Shown: positions 1 to 12,829, counted from the first letter of the stretch. The stretch is 64,000 nucleotides of DNA from Mycteria americana (GCF_035582795.1 NC_134383.1:937501-1001500), one strand, 5' to 3'. Notes: a model not told the origin generated them from the sequence alone. Translations and numbers: made by a program.

Positions 1-979
1 AAAATCACAGAATCATCATCGGGAGCCGGTAACGCAGAGCGGGGGCCCTTCCCTGGGGCGAGATTTTTAATAACTTCCTAGCTCTGGGAGGCTGTTAGCG
101 AATCTCAGCTGGAAGATTTTTGTCACCCAGCTGGATCTTGCAGTCTTGTTACATCATTAACTCACCGAGATAATTTTGCAAGAGGAGTTTGTTTGGGCTT
201 TGTTCGATTTCCTTCCTGACAAACCTTCCAGGTAAAGCTCTGTGCTTTTTTGTTTTCCGAGGGAAAAGAAAGCCTCTGATGTGACCATCGTTCTGTCCCG
301 CCGGACCAACGCGGGCCGGCACGCTTGTCCCGGGTTAGGGGCGTGGTGACGCCAAGTTCCGTGGCTCCTTGGCCGGCCTCTGCAGCTGAGCAGCAGAAGG
401 GGTTCCTGCTCCATGGCTTCTGGCCGCTCTGCCAAGCGCCGTCCTCGAAACACCGGAGCTCGGTCTCGGCAGGGTGCAACGCAAGCCGAGGGGCACGGAT
501 GCTGGTGCGGCACCAGCCGCCCGCTTGCCGTGTCCTGCTCCTTAGTTTATGCTTAAATTGCCAGACTTGGGAACGAGAAGAAATTTTTCTTCCCGATCCC
601 ATTAACAGCAATCATAGTAGTCTTCCTTTTTTCTTTTTATCTAAAGAAAGTCCTCGCTATTGCCAGGGCCTAAGGTCAATGCTTTCCTTTCTCCCGCTCT
701 CACTGCCACACATCTGTTGTGCTTCTCTTTTTCTGTAGATCTGCAGTTTGTAACAGATGCCGCGAGAGGTTCCGTGGCCTCTGGTAAATGAAGGTTTTCT
801 GTAAACTCCTCTGAACCGTTGTGTGAACGCCTGAGATAATGGAGGACTTTTTATCCTGCCGCCGCGCTGCCTCCTAGATGCAGGAAGAATGGTCTTTGCC
901 GCACGTGTAACAGGTTGGCTTCTTTGGGGTTTTTTTTTTACCTTCCGCTGAGGACTTGGGGATTTGACGCTTTTTTCCT

Positions 980-1340
980 TTAATATTTAGTTTCAGGAGC
1001 CGAGCGCGCAGCAATCCACCACACAAACGAGACCTGCGATTTTGGGAGCGTTTGGGCGTGCATCCATCTCTTGAGTGCCATAACTCTGGCCAGCTTCTGG
1101 TCTAGCAGACCACTTACAAAAGTAAGACCGGTCATATTCTTAGTCCTTACCAAATTACTACTGGAAAACGACCCTACAGCCATGAGTTTCCCAGGTAAAC
1201 TAACAGCTGCTCTTGCACCAGCTTTAAATAAGTTGCCTTTTAATTCTCTCAAGCCTTTGCTTGATCTTGCGGCACAGGGAAGGATAAATATTGCTCCTAC
1301 TGCAGGAAACAAAGTGGCCTTGGCTGAGAAAATACGGCTG
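980..1340 (-). other. Unrecognised coding-like or repeat-like segment
   Basis: A 110-codon open frame lies on the minus strand (980-1312), and a 168-codon frame overlaps it on the plus strand (1071-1577). Unlike most open frames here, the minus-strand peptide has a balanced composition (for example GNLFKAGARAAVSLPGK, LVRTKNMTGLTFVSG, LLDQKLARVMALKRW). The DNA is of moderate GC with few CpGs. This fits an old retroelement or processed-pseudogene piece better than background, but I match it to no family. A polypyrimidine run followed by CAG lies just upstream of the open part on the minus strand (about 1309-1320), which could be a fortuitous acceptor-like site. Confidence 0.3.
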
Positions 1341-1579
1341 GGGGGAAAAGCGGCCTGGCCTCCGTTATGGATGACACGGGTACAGAGGGAACGACTGCCG
1401 AAGGCTGCTCCCCCACGCGCCCTGTCCTGTTACGGGACTCACCCTTGGCTTGGAGGGACTACTTCAGAGCGACGGGGGAATTTGATCTCCATTAAAACCG
1501 AATCATTTGTCACTCTGCAAGGAGCGGTGACAAGGAGGACAATTAGCGCAAACGAGGAGGCAACGTTTATGATGTAGAG

Positions 1580-3190
1580 CCTTATCCATTAGTCAAGTGT
1601 TTATCAGCGTGGGTGTTTGCCCGTCCCTGAAGGGTAATGAGGGAGTTTGGTGGGGTCATGGAAAGCCCTCTCCATCCTTCTCCAGAGCCTCAGCTTTCAT
1701 TAAAAAGATCATAAAAATAAAATAATAAAGTAGTTCTCCGGCTGTCATTTGCAGCAAAGCTCTCCTCGACAGCAGAAGCGGGCACAGCTGACGCTGCTTT
1801 CCCGCCTGCGTTTGCAGAGAGCCTGAGCCAGGGCTCCCCGGGCGAGGAGAGCAGCAGTCGGGGTGGGCAGGGGCATCCCCCGCCTTAGGCGCTTGCAGGG
1901 CCTTCGGTGCATCGCCGGTCAACGGAGCGGGGGCAAGAGGGATTAGGCAGACGTGCCTACTGAAGAGCCATTGCACTGGCGCCGCTTTTAATCCTCTGCG
2001 AGCACGGGGCCACGGGAGGACTTTAATTTCTTTAAGCGTAGACTCAGTTTACAGATTTGGCTCAGGAAATGGATTTCTTCCGAGCAGAACAAAACCGTGG
2101 GGTCACCGCAAGAAAGCAGCGTGATAGCAAATGGCACGTCCTTCCTCTCCAGGTAGCCTTGGGACCCCTTCTCCTGTTCTGCGGAGGTCCGCCGCTGACC
2201 ACCTTCGGTTCTTCCTTTCAGCGGACAGAGGAGTTTTCCTATGTTTGGCATATGCAGTCGTCCTGCTCGGCTCACATTTCCCAGCGAGGCCGAGGCTGAG
2301 ACCTGGGCTTCCCGGGGACGTGTCCCATTTTCCGCTTTCTGCTCTAGCAGAGCTAGCGAGCCTTCAGTGCTTCAGAGAGGGATGCGCTGTACCGTTCTCT
2401 GCCCAGAGCACCTCTTCCGTCAGCCTCGCCCCGGGCTTTCGGTTGTTTGTTATACCTGTGGGTGGATGCGGGACTCTTTGATCATCCGGGATTACTGCAG
2501 CATTATGAGCTTTCAAACAGAAGCGGAGGCTCTGGCTACAAAAGTGGGTCATGCACGGCGGCGTGCTGGAGACGCTTTGATGCACAGGGAAAGGGGGAAG
2601 GCTGGAGGAACCGGCTGGGGCACGGCTTGCACGGCGCAGACTCCGGCGAGCCCACGTCCACCTGCCCTGGCTGTGCTTTAACCCTGAATTACCGGGAGTT
2701 TTCCTCGGTGCGCTTGCAGGCTGTATGGGGACAAAAGGCTTAGAACAGGATGGGAATGGAAGATTGCCTGTTGGCAGAGAGAAGGGGGAGACGCGGGAGA
2801 TCAAGGCACAAAGCAGCTTCTCCCCTGCCCGGCGCTGAGCCTCTTCCCTTCCCCTGCACGCAGGCACCGGCCCCGCAGAGCTCTGCACCGGGGTTCGTGA
2901 CGGCAGCAGTTGCTGGGAGGTGGGGATCACGCCCGGCCGCGTCCCCGTCACGTATTCCCTCGGATGCGTTCTGCCGCTAATGAAATAACGTAGGAGACAT
3001 CATTCTCCGTCACTTCCAGTTACACCCCCCCGTGCAGGAGCCTGCCAGCATTCCCTTCTTTGCGAGTGTATCAAACCTCTGCTAAAAAGAAAGGCCATTA
3101 ATAATAATTACCCGCAAAGAAGAAGAAAAAACCCACCCTCTCTCTTTCTCTCTCTCTTTTAATGAGCTTTAAAAAAAAAAAGTTTCTTAA
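1580..3190. other. Mixed-composition DNA, no gene recognised
   Basis: Alternating CpG-rich and balanced DNA. An AT-rich patch lies at 1685-1740 (with a GCCTCAGCTTTCATT word faintly like MIR) and another at 3080-3190 (CT and A tracts). No coding or RNA gene seen. Confidence 0.35.
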
Positions 3191-3709
3191 TTGAAAAGCT
3201 TTCTACTTTGGAGACAGCACCAACACTTCAGAGAAGCCCAGACAGCTCCGGCAAGTGAAGATGAAATGAAGGAACGTGTCAGACAGTGCCTTACAGGGGT
3301 GCGAGAGACGGACCTCAAAGTCAGGGGTCGCGCGAACGCCATCGCTGAAATTCAAGGAACTATCAACAAGGCACTAATTGGATTGAAAGGAGGCGGCAGA
3401 TGGAAAGAAACAAAGCAGGAAAACAGCTTTGGAACAAACATCGTTAGAAACAGAAGTTTAGGCAAGCCAGAGGAGCGAGTCCTGGGCCCAGGAGAAGCAG
3501 AGCGTGGCTCTGCCGGAGACCCCCCGGCACGCCTGTGCCCATGGCAAGGCGGCACCGGGCCGGGGTCGCTCCTCCTGCCTCTGCCGGCCGTTGTGGCGGC
3601 TCAGCGGCATGGGAGGACCCACCCGCCGGAGCGCAGCGGAGCGGCCGGCGTGGGGCGCGGGAGGATGCACGTGGGTCCGTTGGCAGGACCTCTCCCTTCC
3701 GGGTCTTAG
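3191..3709 (+). other. 172-codon open frame with balanced N-terminal half
   Basis: The first 105 or so residues are charged and of unbiased composition (for example SEDEMKERVRQCLTGVRE, AIAEIQGTINKALIGLK). The last third is low-complexity GC-rich. The DNA of the first half is purine-rich and CpG-poor. I recognise no family. It could be a purine-rich non-coding stretch that happens to lack stops. Confidence 0.12.
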
Positions 3710-5189
3710 GCAGCGGCCGTAACTCAATGTAGGGCGAAACTCATCGAGGGCAGGCGGTAATCTTCTCTCGTCTGGAAGGGGCCGGAGGATTTATGAACCC
3801 ACCTGCCTGGTGGTGAAGTGCCCTCTTGGTAAATGGGTTGCTACGCGTCCGTTCATCTTCCTCCCTCACGGCGGCTGTGCAGGACGGGCAGCGCCCTGCC
3901 GGGACCGCGAAGCAGGGGAGGGAGGAGGGAAGAGGCAAGCAGAATACGGATGACAGCAGGGACGTCAGAGGGGACACTGAGCACGGTCCAAGGCTCGCGC
4001 TCAGTTCTGCAGGCTGCGACTGGGTGCTGACCCACAAGCACGACAAAGGGCACCGGGAGAATGAATTTTAACCCTTGCTCTAGAGCAGGAAAGCTGAAAA
4101 CCACGAGCCGTCAGCATGGCACGCGTTGCACCAGACTGTTCCCCGTTTCCAGTTCATAACTATTAAGCTAACGCTTTATCAGCCAGCAAGACAGGCCCCG
4201 CTGCTTGAGCATCTACCGCGCCCATTGCTTTTCTGAACGGGTCGTTGAGAATTGCCACGGCCACATAACCTCTGTAAGGTATGATAACCCCCTTCCCCCG
4301 CCACACACGTACCTGTGCGGGGTGGCCGTTCTTCCTGCGGCGTTCACCGCCTGGCAGCGGCCCAGCCCCAGGCAGAAAATGCTTCCACTGAGGCTTGATC
4401 GATCGCCTCTCGCATTTGGCTACTCACCCTCAGGATTAATGAGACATGGGATGCAGAATGTGGCAACGCGCTCTTCCTAACGGCATCGGCGTGGCCTCTC
4501 TCCCCAGGGGCAGCCGAGACCCAAGGCTATAGCCCTGCGTGCCTGGAGCATCAGGGCGTCCTACGCAGCGTGTCGGGCCGCCGTGAACGGCTACAGCTAG
4601 TCGGAACGTTTTCAGAAAGCACAATATTTTGAAGAAGATGGGAAGAGACGGGGGGGCTCAGCACCCGGCTGCTTTGACGCTCTTTTCCCACACCCTTCCA
4701 CATTTCCAGTTTAAACTATTTTGTGCTCTTGCTCGGGTGCAAGACGTGGCCCAGGACATCTCCAAGTCCTGTGGAGACATTGCTCCCCCGCCCAGCGCAT
4801 GGAGACATCTAACCTTGACCTTGATCTGTGGGCGAGTCTCAGGACAGCCTTCAGCAACGGGCTGGAGGACGCTCATCCATTTTCCACGCAGGCATTTTGC
4901 CTCCCACTTCTCAAAGCGCTCTCCGGCTCCCGCTCCCGCTCCCTTCGTGTCTCTCCCATAATTGTAGCCCTACCCACTCGTTTCAGAGGCAGCGCAGGCT
5001 TTTCCCGGAGCACCGAGAAAGACCGTAGCGCTTCCCAGCAGCAGATCTTCACCGCTCTCCAACTCCTTTCGGACGGCGAGGATTCGCTCCGCCGGCGTCT
5101 GCTCCTGCAGCCGAGGCTTTTCCTGGGCACCCCCTCCACTCTTCACCGAGGCGGGTTGCTGCACCCGTGCTGGGTGCTGCAGCTGCTGC

Positions 5190-5690
5190 TGTTATGGCTC
5201 TATTGCATAATTATGGCATAGCACATATATAATTACCAGAAGGCCGAAGTCTCCGTTTCATTATTTTTATGCAGGCAAAGCTTCTCTTGTCAGACACCAC
5301 AGCTTGGCTGATACACCCTCGCTGCGCTGTTCCTTAAAGTGGCTATGCAAATTGGACCTTAATATTGTTCAGATAAATGGTTTAAGGAAGAAAATGGATA
5401 CAACAGTCTGTCACAAAGTCAGCGTTGGGCTCTACCTCCCAAACAGGCTCAGAGAAATTAGCAGGAAGGAAAGAAGGATCAGATAAAATAATAAACCTGC
5501 TTACCTGCTCATTAATTTAATCTTTTTTCTTCCCCTCTTCTAGCCTTGTGGTTTCTATAACTGTAGAATAACTAGAGAACAGCAGTCCTAGATGAAAGGG
5601 AGACTAGGTCTGGAAGCACAAAGATTAAAGGAGAGTTTTTAGGATTAGTCTTTGATTATTATTTTTTTTATCTTGGGTCTGTGGTGATTA
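5190..5690. promoter_or_regulatory. AT-rich island, putative conserved non-coding element
   Basis: About 500 bp of AT-rich, CpG-poor DNA between GC-rich flanks. It holds ATAATTATGG and CATATATAATTACC near the left end, ATGCAAATTGG near 5345 (octamer-like), and CTCATTAATTTAATC near 5509-5523. The 60-codon open frame inside it has no recognised domain. Confidence 0.35.
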
Positions 5691-7088
5691 TCCCTGCTCC
5701 TCTCCAAGCAATCCTTCTGGGCGCATCCCAGGGAGCGCACAGGCTCTCGAGCAAGTTCCGAGCGTTCTTCCAAGGACACGACAGTAAAGATGCCTCAGCA
5801 GCGGCGCGGGCAGCCAGAGCCCCGCGTGCCGCTGGCAGCGAGCGTCTTATCTGCGGCTCGGGCGGGACGCAGCCTCCGCCCGGGTCCCAGCCCAAACTTG
5901 GAAGCACCTCTGACTTGCACCGCTTCTGGCAGCCCTCTAGAAACAGGAGAGGCACGAGTCACAGAGGACTTTTTTTTTTTTAATTGCAGGGGAACCAGAG
6001 GCACTGTGATCTGTTTGGTGCAGGGTTTGGTGCTGGCTGCAGGCAGAGCTCCAGCCAGAGCAGGACGTCCCAGAGAAGCATCCCGAAGACGACAGCCGCC
6101 TCAGCTCCGCTCCGTTTTTCAGGGGAGCGCAGCTGGCCAGGCTCACTCCCAGGTTGTCTTTGCCCAGGGTTTTTTTCCCAACGGCTTTGCATTTTCAACC
6201 ATTTTGCCCATCAGCCCCTTCTCCCTTTCCCCACCCTCCCATCCCCGCGTTGCAGCTGGAAGCGTTCCCGTCAGGCAGGTGATTTAGTGGATGGGAGTTT
6301 GCAGGCTGTTAGGCAAGCAGGGAAGGCAAAGCAGTTTCTAAATCACTCGGGATTCAGATTTATGAAAGCAGGACCCGGCTGGGGATGGCGGGAGAGCCTT
6401 AGCCCCATGAGGCAGCAGCGGCGTCTCCGAACCGGGCGGGCTCCTCCAGCGCGGGGAGAAGCGGGGAGGTGGGCGCAGGGCCGGCCGGCGGCGCAGGGGC
6501 TTCTCCCAGCAGAGGGTCCAGAAGGTGTGGACCTGGGAAGGTCCAGCCCAGCGTGAGGGGACCAGATCCCAGCTCTGCTCGTCTAGAGGAGAACACGAAG
6601 AGGCTGCTTTAGGTAAATACCTGCAAGGGATGTGCACCACGGCCGTGCGTACGTGCATGGGATTTTACTGGGAACAGCTTGTTCCTGTTGAATGGGGCTT
6701 TTGAGCTCAGTCTGGAAAGCAGGCTGAGCACGAAAAGGAGGGCTCAGGTTCTGGGGGTGAAGAAGCAAAGCGAGTTGTGGGGCGCAGGCTGCTGGGGGTG
6801 GCCGCGGCCGCGGCCGGGCGCGAGGCAGGACGGGGAGGAAGGCTCCTACCCCAGCCCGGGCAGACGGGGCAGCGGCTGGGCAAAGCCAGGCACCACCAAT
6901 TAATTAGCTTTTATTTAGCCAACATCCTCGGGCTGTTTCCAAAGCCAGTGCCAAAACAAATAAATAAAGCAGCAGACCCCAGTGAATTTCCTGGTTAAAA
7001 AAATAAACCATTTCCTCGCTAAGAAAAACAAGCAAAGGACATCCCTGGGAGCCCGGAGTACCGCCCGCCCCGGCCGAGGCAGGGCAGC

Positions 7089-7122
7089 CCGGCTCGGCAC
7101 AGCCCGGCTCGGCACAGCCGCG
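7089..7122 (+). repeat. 16-bp direct duplication
   Basis: CCCGGCTCGGCACAG is present twice in tandem with a period of 16 bp, a small local duplication in CpG-rich DNA. Confidence 0.8.
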
Positions 7123-7779
7123 TCCTCCTGGGCCGCCTGCTCGCTCATGCGGGGGAGAGCCGCGGCACCGGATCGATGAAGCATCGAGACAGAGAGAAGG
7201 CTGAGCCGGGCTCGGCCTATGATTTATGATCTCGCAGACGGTCTGAAGCGGTGTGGTTGGGTTTCTTATTGCAACGGCCTCTCGGTGAGCGGTATCCAAT
7301 TAGGTGACCCCCTAGGTCTCCCTATTGATTTTTTTTTGGGGGGAAGGGTGTATTTTTCTCATTACGCCTTCGGCGGCAGCGCCGGCCGGGCTGGGGCGAG
7401 AGGCCCCGGCAGAGGAGCAGCCTCGGGGGTTGCAGCGGGGCTGTGCCGGGCTCGGGGGCTGCAGGCACAGCCGGTGCCTCGCCGGGCGTCACCCCCTCCC
7501 TCCCGGGGCCGGTGCTGCTCTCCTACCTGGGCAGCTGGGTACCAGTCGGGTACCAGTCCCCGCCCCAGCCATCCCGGGCCGGCCGCCTTCGCTGCTGCCC
7601 ACAGAGTCCCCCGGCCGCTTCGGGCCGGGCCAGGCGGCGGTGTCACCTCTGCCTTCAGGAGAAGTCCTCCGCTGCGAGCCTGGGAGCAAGAGGTTCATTT
7701 CTCAAGTGATTCTACCTCCCCCTCGCTCATTAAACAAAGGAGGGGGAAGAGCCTGAGAAGACAGGGCTCTTAAATTAAT

Positions 7780-7930
7780 CAGCACAGTTTTCTAACTAAT
7801 GCCCTTTGTGTTTTACATAATAATATAAAGCTTTATTCAGAGACAACAGCCTCCTACATCAAAGATCCCTCTCTCCCATTCTGAACTTTTGAGCCCTTCT
7901 CCTCGCAATTAATGCAGAAAGATCTAACTA
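7780..7930. promoter_or_regulatory. AT-rich island, putative regulatory
   Basis: A short island with AAATTAATCAGC, CTAACTAATGCC and ACATAATAATATAAAGC, next to CpG-rich DNA. Homeodomain-type cores are frequent. Confidence 0.3.
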
Positions 7931-8399
7931 AAGTTTCAGAGAGCAGCTTGCAGATGCTATCTCCAGCGAGGAAGCAGGGCTGGCTCTGCTCGGCAGGCAG
8001 AATCACAAAAGCGGCTTTGCTTGCTGTTCCCTGCCTGCAGGGACCCGTTCTGCTTTTGTTCGGCCGCCTGTGCGCCTGTATAAAGGCGAAATTGCTGGAG
8101 CAGCCGCGGTGACTGGGGGTTGCGGTGCTCTTCATCCCCCCGAGCTGGCATCACCGCCTAGGAGGCGGCTCAGAGGAGGATGAAGTTTAATTTGATTCTA
8201 CAATCTCAAAGCCCGTGCCCAGAAAGCTTCGCCTCGCGCTCTGCGCAAATACACGGGGACAGGCTCCGGTGCCCTTATTTACACTGCCGCCTGACCGGGC
8301 CTGCTAATGCTTTGGAAGCTCGTTGCAGGCCAACGCCTGAGGGCGTTTGACCAAGGGCACCCACCCCAGCCCTCTGTTAATTCATTTAGTCTCTAAGCT

Positions 8400-8725
8400 T
8401 TGCCACGAAGTTCGACATTTCACCTCGGAGGAGCACGGGCATGGCTCGCGGTTGCTGCCGAGGGCTGAGAAAGCGAAGGCAGCAGCGGGCACGGCCGCCC
8501 CGCACCCGGCGCCCAACAGCCTGGCGGCAAGGTCTCCGCCATCTCTCCGGCCGAGATGAAGACTCCTGCTCCTTCCCCCTCATCCTCCGCACGTGTCGTC
8601 CTTTCAGAGAGCCTGGCCAGCCCCGGCGGCCGGGGAGCGCGGCTCTGGGGGGCTCCCGAGCCCCCTCTGCCCCCCCTCTGGGCGCTCTCCCCCCACGTTC
8701 CCGCAGGCTGAGCTCTCCCATCGCT
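8400..8725. other. CpG-rich block
   Basis: GC-rich, CpG-dense DNA with CpG-island-like composition. Long open frames cross it on both strands (for example 228 codons on minus) but are Arg/Gly/Pro-rich with no domain. No TATA, initiator or splice evidence for a gene. Confidence 0.5.
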
Positions 8726-8729
8726 ATTC

Positions 8730-8960
8730 TTGCATCTCTGCAGAATGCTAATTGCTGCGCCCGACCTCCCCGGGATAACAAGGGGAAACCTCCCCTAATT
8801 AGCACTGCAGTCTGTGGGTGAGAGAAACCAAATGTTGACTGTAGAGTGGCTGCACTTACTGTAAATTCCAACATATGCTGTGGAAAAACGCCACCTAAAT
8901 AAGGCTTCAGAAGCACGGGGTGTTTAAATAATAATGAATACCCACTGCTGTTTATTACAG
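8730..8960. promoter_or_regulatory. AT-rich island, putative regulatory
   Basis: Contains CTAATTAG (8795), a CpG-poor stretch with CCAACATATGCTG (a CATATG E-box), and a run of AATAATAATG-type sequence to 8940. It follows directly on the GC-rich block 8400-8720. Confidence 0.35.
8795..8802. promoter_or_regulatory. CTAATTAG homeodomain site
   Basis: A symmetric CTAATTAG site at the GC-to-AT transition of the island 8730-8960. The motif match is exact, but a single 8-mer is weak evidence by itself. Confidence 0.35.
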
Positions 8961-9885
8961 AACAGAAACGTAATAAAAGGCAAAGCTGCGGCTGCGTTTC
9001 CTCCTCCCTGCCAGGACGCGCTGCAAAGGGCCGGCAGCGGAGGAGCAGGAGGAGCGGGAATCCCGGGGACACGGAAACGCGGCAGCGGGGATTCCAGGTG
9101 CGTGCACAATATTTACAGGCATTATTTAAGGCTAACGAGGCCTTCCAGCGCCCCTGCGAGCTGGGCAGCTAGCGCTGCCCTCGTTTTGGCAGTGCAGAGA
9201 AGGTGCTAAAGGGGCGGGTGGAAAGTTACCTGCCCCGGGGCCACGCTGTAAGAGACGACGGGGAGTTCAAGCACCCTGGGGTCCTGCGGAGGGACGACCT
9301 CTTCTGCTCCGGGGGGGCTGAAAACAGGGGGAGACCGAGGGCGTTACAATTCAGAAACCGGAGATACACGGAGCTAAAGGAAGTTGTGGGAAAGTGCGTT
9401 GGACAGAGCCTGCCAGCTTCAGCTAGGGCTGAACTCCTCTTTGACGTAGCACCGTTGACTTGCATGAAGCCCCGGCACGGAAATTCAGCCTCCACCATCT
9501 TCTTTACAGGTGTGCGAAATCCCTCCTGCTTTTTCACCTCTTCACGCGCATCCTTCCGCCGACAGGACACCAGGGCATGGGAGATACCAGCACCTCCTCC
9601 AAGGAGCAGTCCCACCGGACGAGTAACCTTCAGGCGAGACCGTCTGCCGCTTCAGCGTGGGGCTGCTGTCCCCCGGCCTGCGCAGGACCCCCGTGCTCTT
9701 CTCCAGCCCCCGTGCAGCGACAAGGCGGTGGCAGCAGCGTGGCCAAAGCGGCTGCCGTGCCCCTCGAGGGGACCCTGCGGGGCGGCTGCGGCAAGGACTT
9801 GCAGCCGGCGAGGAGACGTTCTCCAGCACTTCTGGGTTTCCGCTGGTCACTTGCGGTAGTCCAAAGCATATAAAATATTTAACTG

Positions 9886-9899
9886 CTCCTAATTAGGAG
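9886..9899. promoter_or_regulatory. Perfect palindrome with homeodomain core (CTCCTAATTAGGAG)
   Basis: A 14-bp perfect palindrome centred on TAATTA, the core bound by many homeodomain proteins and their dimers. Further TAATTA-type sites follow at 9901-9906 and about 9985, inside a short AT-rich island (9865-9990). Confidence 0.5.
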
Positions 9900-11443
9900 T
9901 AATTACCACTTAACCTAGAGGAGGGATGTACCCCGTGTGCCCGGCAGCTCGATACATTTACTGCTGAATAGCCTCCGCTGCAGCTAATTAAAAGAGAAGG
10001 GCTCCTGGCTGCCCGGCCTCTCGCAGGCTCGCAGGGAAATGGCCGAGTGTTTGTCTTGGCGAGGAGGACCTCGCGTGACCGAGCCGCTGACACTCGCATC
10101 CGAGATCTGCAGGCTCCACTCAAAGGCGCCCGAAAGCAAAGCTGGCCTCGCCTCACCTTTAATTTCAGTGTGATTATTCCCTTGCCTCCTCTCCCCTGCA
10201 GCTCCAGCTCCAGATGTCCTGCCCTCGGCGATTTTCCGCTTCTGAGGGGACCTTCCCGCCCGGCTCCGTCCCACTGGCAGCGGGCTCGTTGCCGCTCCTC
10301 GCTCCCTCCTGGCCACGGCCGCACGTTCGGGTGCGCTGCTGCCCCTTCCCTCTGCCGCTCCCCGGAGAGCTGGAAGGAGGGAAACAAAGTGGTAATAAGA
10401 TGCCCAATTAACATTTTTCAATCGGAATTATGTAAGAGAGAAAAAAAAAAAAGAAAATAAAGGGGCTTGTTTACATGGTTATTGCTTTCCTGCTCGGAAA
10501 AACCTCAGAGTAAACCACTCTCCGGTAGGTCAGGTTTGGCTTTGCTGTTCCTGCTCCAAGCTGCTCATCCTCTGCAAAAAGCCCCAAGAGGCAAGCCCGT
10601 CATTTGTCCCAACCCCGTCTTCCCGCACCCCGCTCTCCCCACGGGGCTTCGCACGTCCAGACAGGACAGAGCATCCCCCCCCCCCAGCTGTCCGGCCCCT
10701 TCCCTGCGGTGGCTGAACCCCCGGATTTATCCCAACAGCGTCCCTGGGGAGAGGGACGTTGCCCACCGTTCCCGCTGCACGCCTCGGGACTTGCTGCACC
10801 CCGAAATTCGCTTTTACGCGTGCAAACAGAGCGAGCGGCGCAGAGCCCGCGCGCGCCGCCCTGCTTTGCCGGGGCCAGGCAGAAGGGTGCTCGGCACCGG
10901 CGGACTGCAGGACCCCCGTAGCAACCCACGAGCACAGAAGGAAAGCAAATCACTGCAGTGCCTCCTCTGCCTCGGGTCGTGCGTCTTTCTGAGGGTCTCC
11001 AATAATAAAACCAACTTACCGGGCTTTCTGCCCAACTCCCCGGGGAAAATCCTGACCTCCTCTTCAATCCGACGCAGCCTGAACCAGCAAACGCGCCTCA
11101 AAAGCTGCCCTGCAGGTCAGCAGCCCTGGACGTTCTTTTGATCCAAGTGAATTCCACCGTTGGGGGATTCACCTGAAAACTCAGACTGGGAAGGAAATAA
11201 TTCTCTTATCTGCCAAGAACGTGAAAGATTAAAAATAATAAAGTCCATCTCAAACTGAAGCGACAATTCAAGATCCAGAAAAATGGCAGTGAACGAGGAA
11301 GCAAAACAAAGGAGCCAGCAAAACCCCCCCAAATCCAGATAACGCTGACTGAAATGTTTTGTCCCCACAATTTAAGAAACGGTTTGCAGCTGCTTTCCAA
11401 GTCTCTTGGTTCCTTGCAACAAATTAACTTCCTTCCCAGAGCA

Positions 11444-11501
11444 TATACTATTTTGACATTGTTTTGAAAACTGAAAAATACAGTTTTTAGCCAATAGTAT
11501 A
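11444..11501. repeat. Nested inverted repeat (hairpin-capable)
   Basis: Outer arms TATACTATT (11444-11452) and AATAGTATA (11493-11501) are perfect complements of 9 bp. Nested inside them are AAAACTG (11467-11473) and CAGTTTT (11481-11487) with a 7-base loop. The 58-bp unit sits in a low-CpG, AT-rich segment (11140-11560). The stem is interrupted, so it is less like a microRNA precursor than like the end of a small MITE or a palindromic binding region. No known microRNA seed was recognised. Confidence 0.6.
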
Positions 11502-11879
11502 ACTCCTCAGATTTTCAGACGCACGTCACTTAGCTCAATCCCCTTCTAACAAATCATTTCACTTGGGATGGACCAGCATTAGCTCAAAAGGAAGATGCAC
11601 CGAGGGATGCTTCAATGGCTTTTTTCCCCACGGCTATCGCTCTGTCCTGCGCGGGTCTGCCGGGGATCATTTGTCCCATCCGCGCCAAGCTTTGCCCGAG
11701 CCCCGGCTCCCAAGGGACGGGAGCGATCCCCCATGCTGCTCCCTCTTCTATCCCCGCCTTCTCCAGGAGACCACCACCGGGCGCCTAACCGAGTTTCAAG
11801 GACTTAAACGCGTTTGAGCAGAGCCACTGGAAAAATACTCATTTAGACTGGCAAGCGTGCACAGCAGCTCAGGGAAAAT

Positions 11880-12300
11880 GCTATTTTCTCACCGCAGCAA
11901 CGAGGTTAGAGCAACCTGCAGAGAGACGGGCCCCGCGCCGCCGACAAGCCAGCTCCTCGGCACGCGGGAGGGAGCCTGCCGCGCCGCCGCCCACGTTTCA
12001 GCCTGCGCCACCGCGTCCGGCCGTCCAGCCCTCCCTTCTGCTCCCCGACAAAGGCAGCGGGCGACGCCGCGTGGGGCAGAGGGTCCGGCATCCGCGCCGG
12101 TCCCTCTGCCTGCGGCACGGGCCACGGGGCCAGTCGACGCTCCTGCTGCCGTTGGGCCGGGCGGCACCACGTCCACCTTGGGCCCTCGCCCTGCAGCGTC
12201 CAGGCAGCCCCGGCGCTGCCCGTTCAGCCCTTCGGGACAAACCCTCGCCTCGACCGTTGCAGGACCAGCTGCCTCTGACAGACAAAGGTTTTCAAACCTT
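11880..12300. other. CpG-rich block
   Basis: Very CpG-dense. Open frames on both strands are composition artefacts. Nothing else seen. Confidence 0.5.
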
Positions 12301-12389
12301 GCTGGACCCAATAAACAGCTGTTCTTCCCCGCTCCCGGCCATCAATCACAGCTGACAGCCTTTCCCCCATGGTCAAGAGCGTGCTTTTC

Positions 12390-12610
12390 ACCTTAATTTC
12401 TTAGAAGGGCTTTTTCACCGGTTGGAAACTCATAAATACCACTTTGCAAGCCCAGGTAGGGCTAATGATGGATGGCTGCTTCACAGATATGCCAGAGGCT
12501 TTGACCTAATTGTCACCGAAATACTTCCTGATTAACTAATAGATAAAACCCAATTAAAACTTCTGCTCTTCCCAAAGTCCCTGCCGACTACTTTTTCTCC
12601 CCGTCTCAAA
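12390..12610. promoter_or_regulatory. AT-rich island, putative regulatory
   Basis: Contains GACCTAATTGTC, GATTAACTAATAG and CCAATTAAAAC, which are several TAAT/ATTA cores within 60 bp. There is no coding signal. Confidence 0.3.
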
Positions 12611-12829
12611 CTCTGTTTTAAGTGAGATCCAGGCCAGCTGGACCTGCTCCGGGCGGACGAGGACGCTCTGCCCACCGCCCTCCGGGCAGCCGCGGGGCTC
12701 CTCGTGGCGGTGGAGCAAGGGGTGCCGGGAAGAGGCTCAGGGGAGGTCCCGGTGGACCCCAGGAGGGCTCCTCAGCCAGTCCACAGGTGTCAAAGCCCTC
12801 TGGAGAGGCACTTGAAACTGGAGGGTAGT

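Noticed and set aside
1..20. 3' tail of a CR1 element (AATCACAGAATCAT at the window start)
   Set aside because: It resembles the tail repeat seen next to avian CR1 copies, but only about 14 bases are in the window and the adjoining sequence does not continue as CR1.
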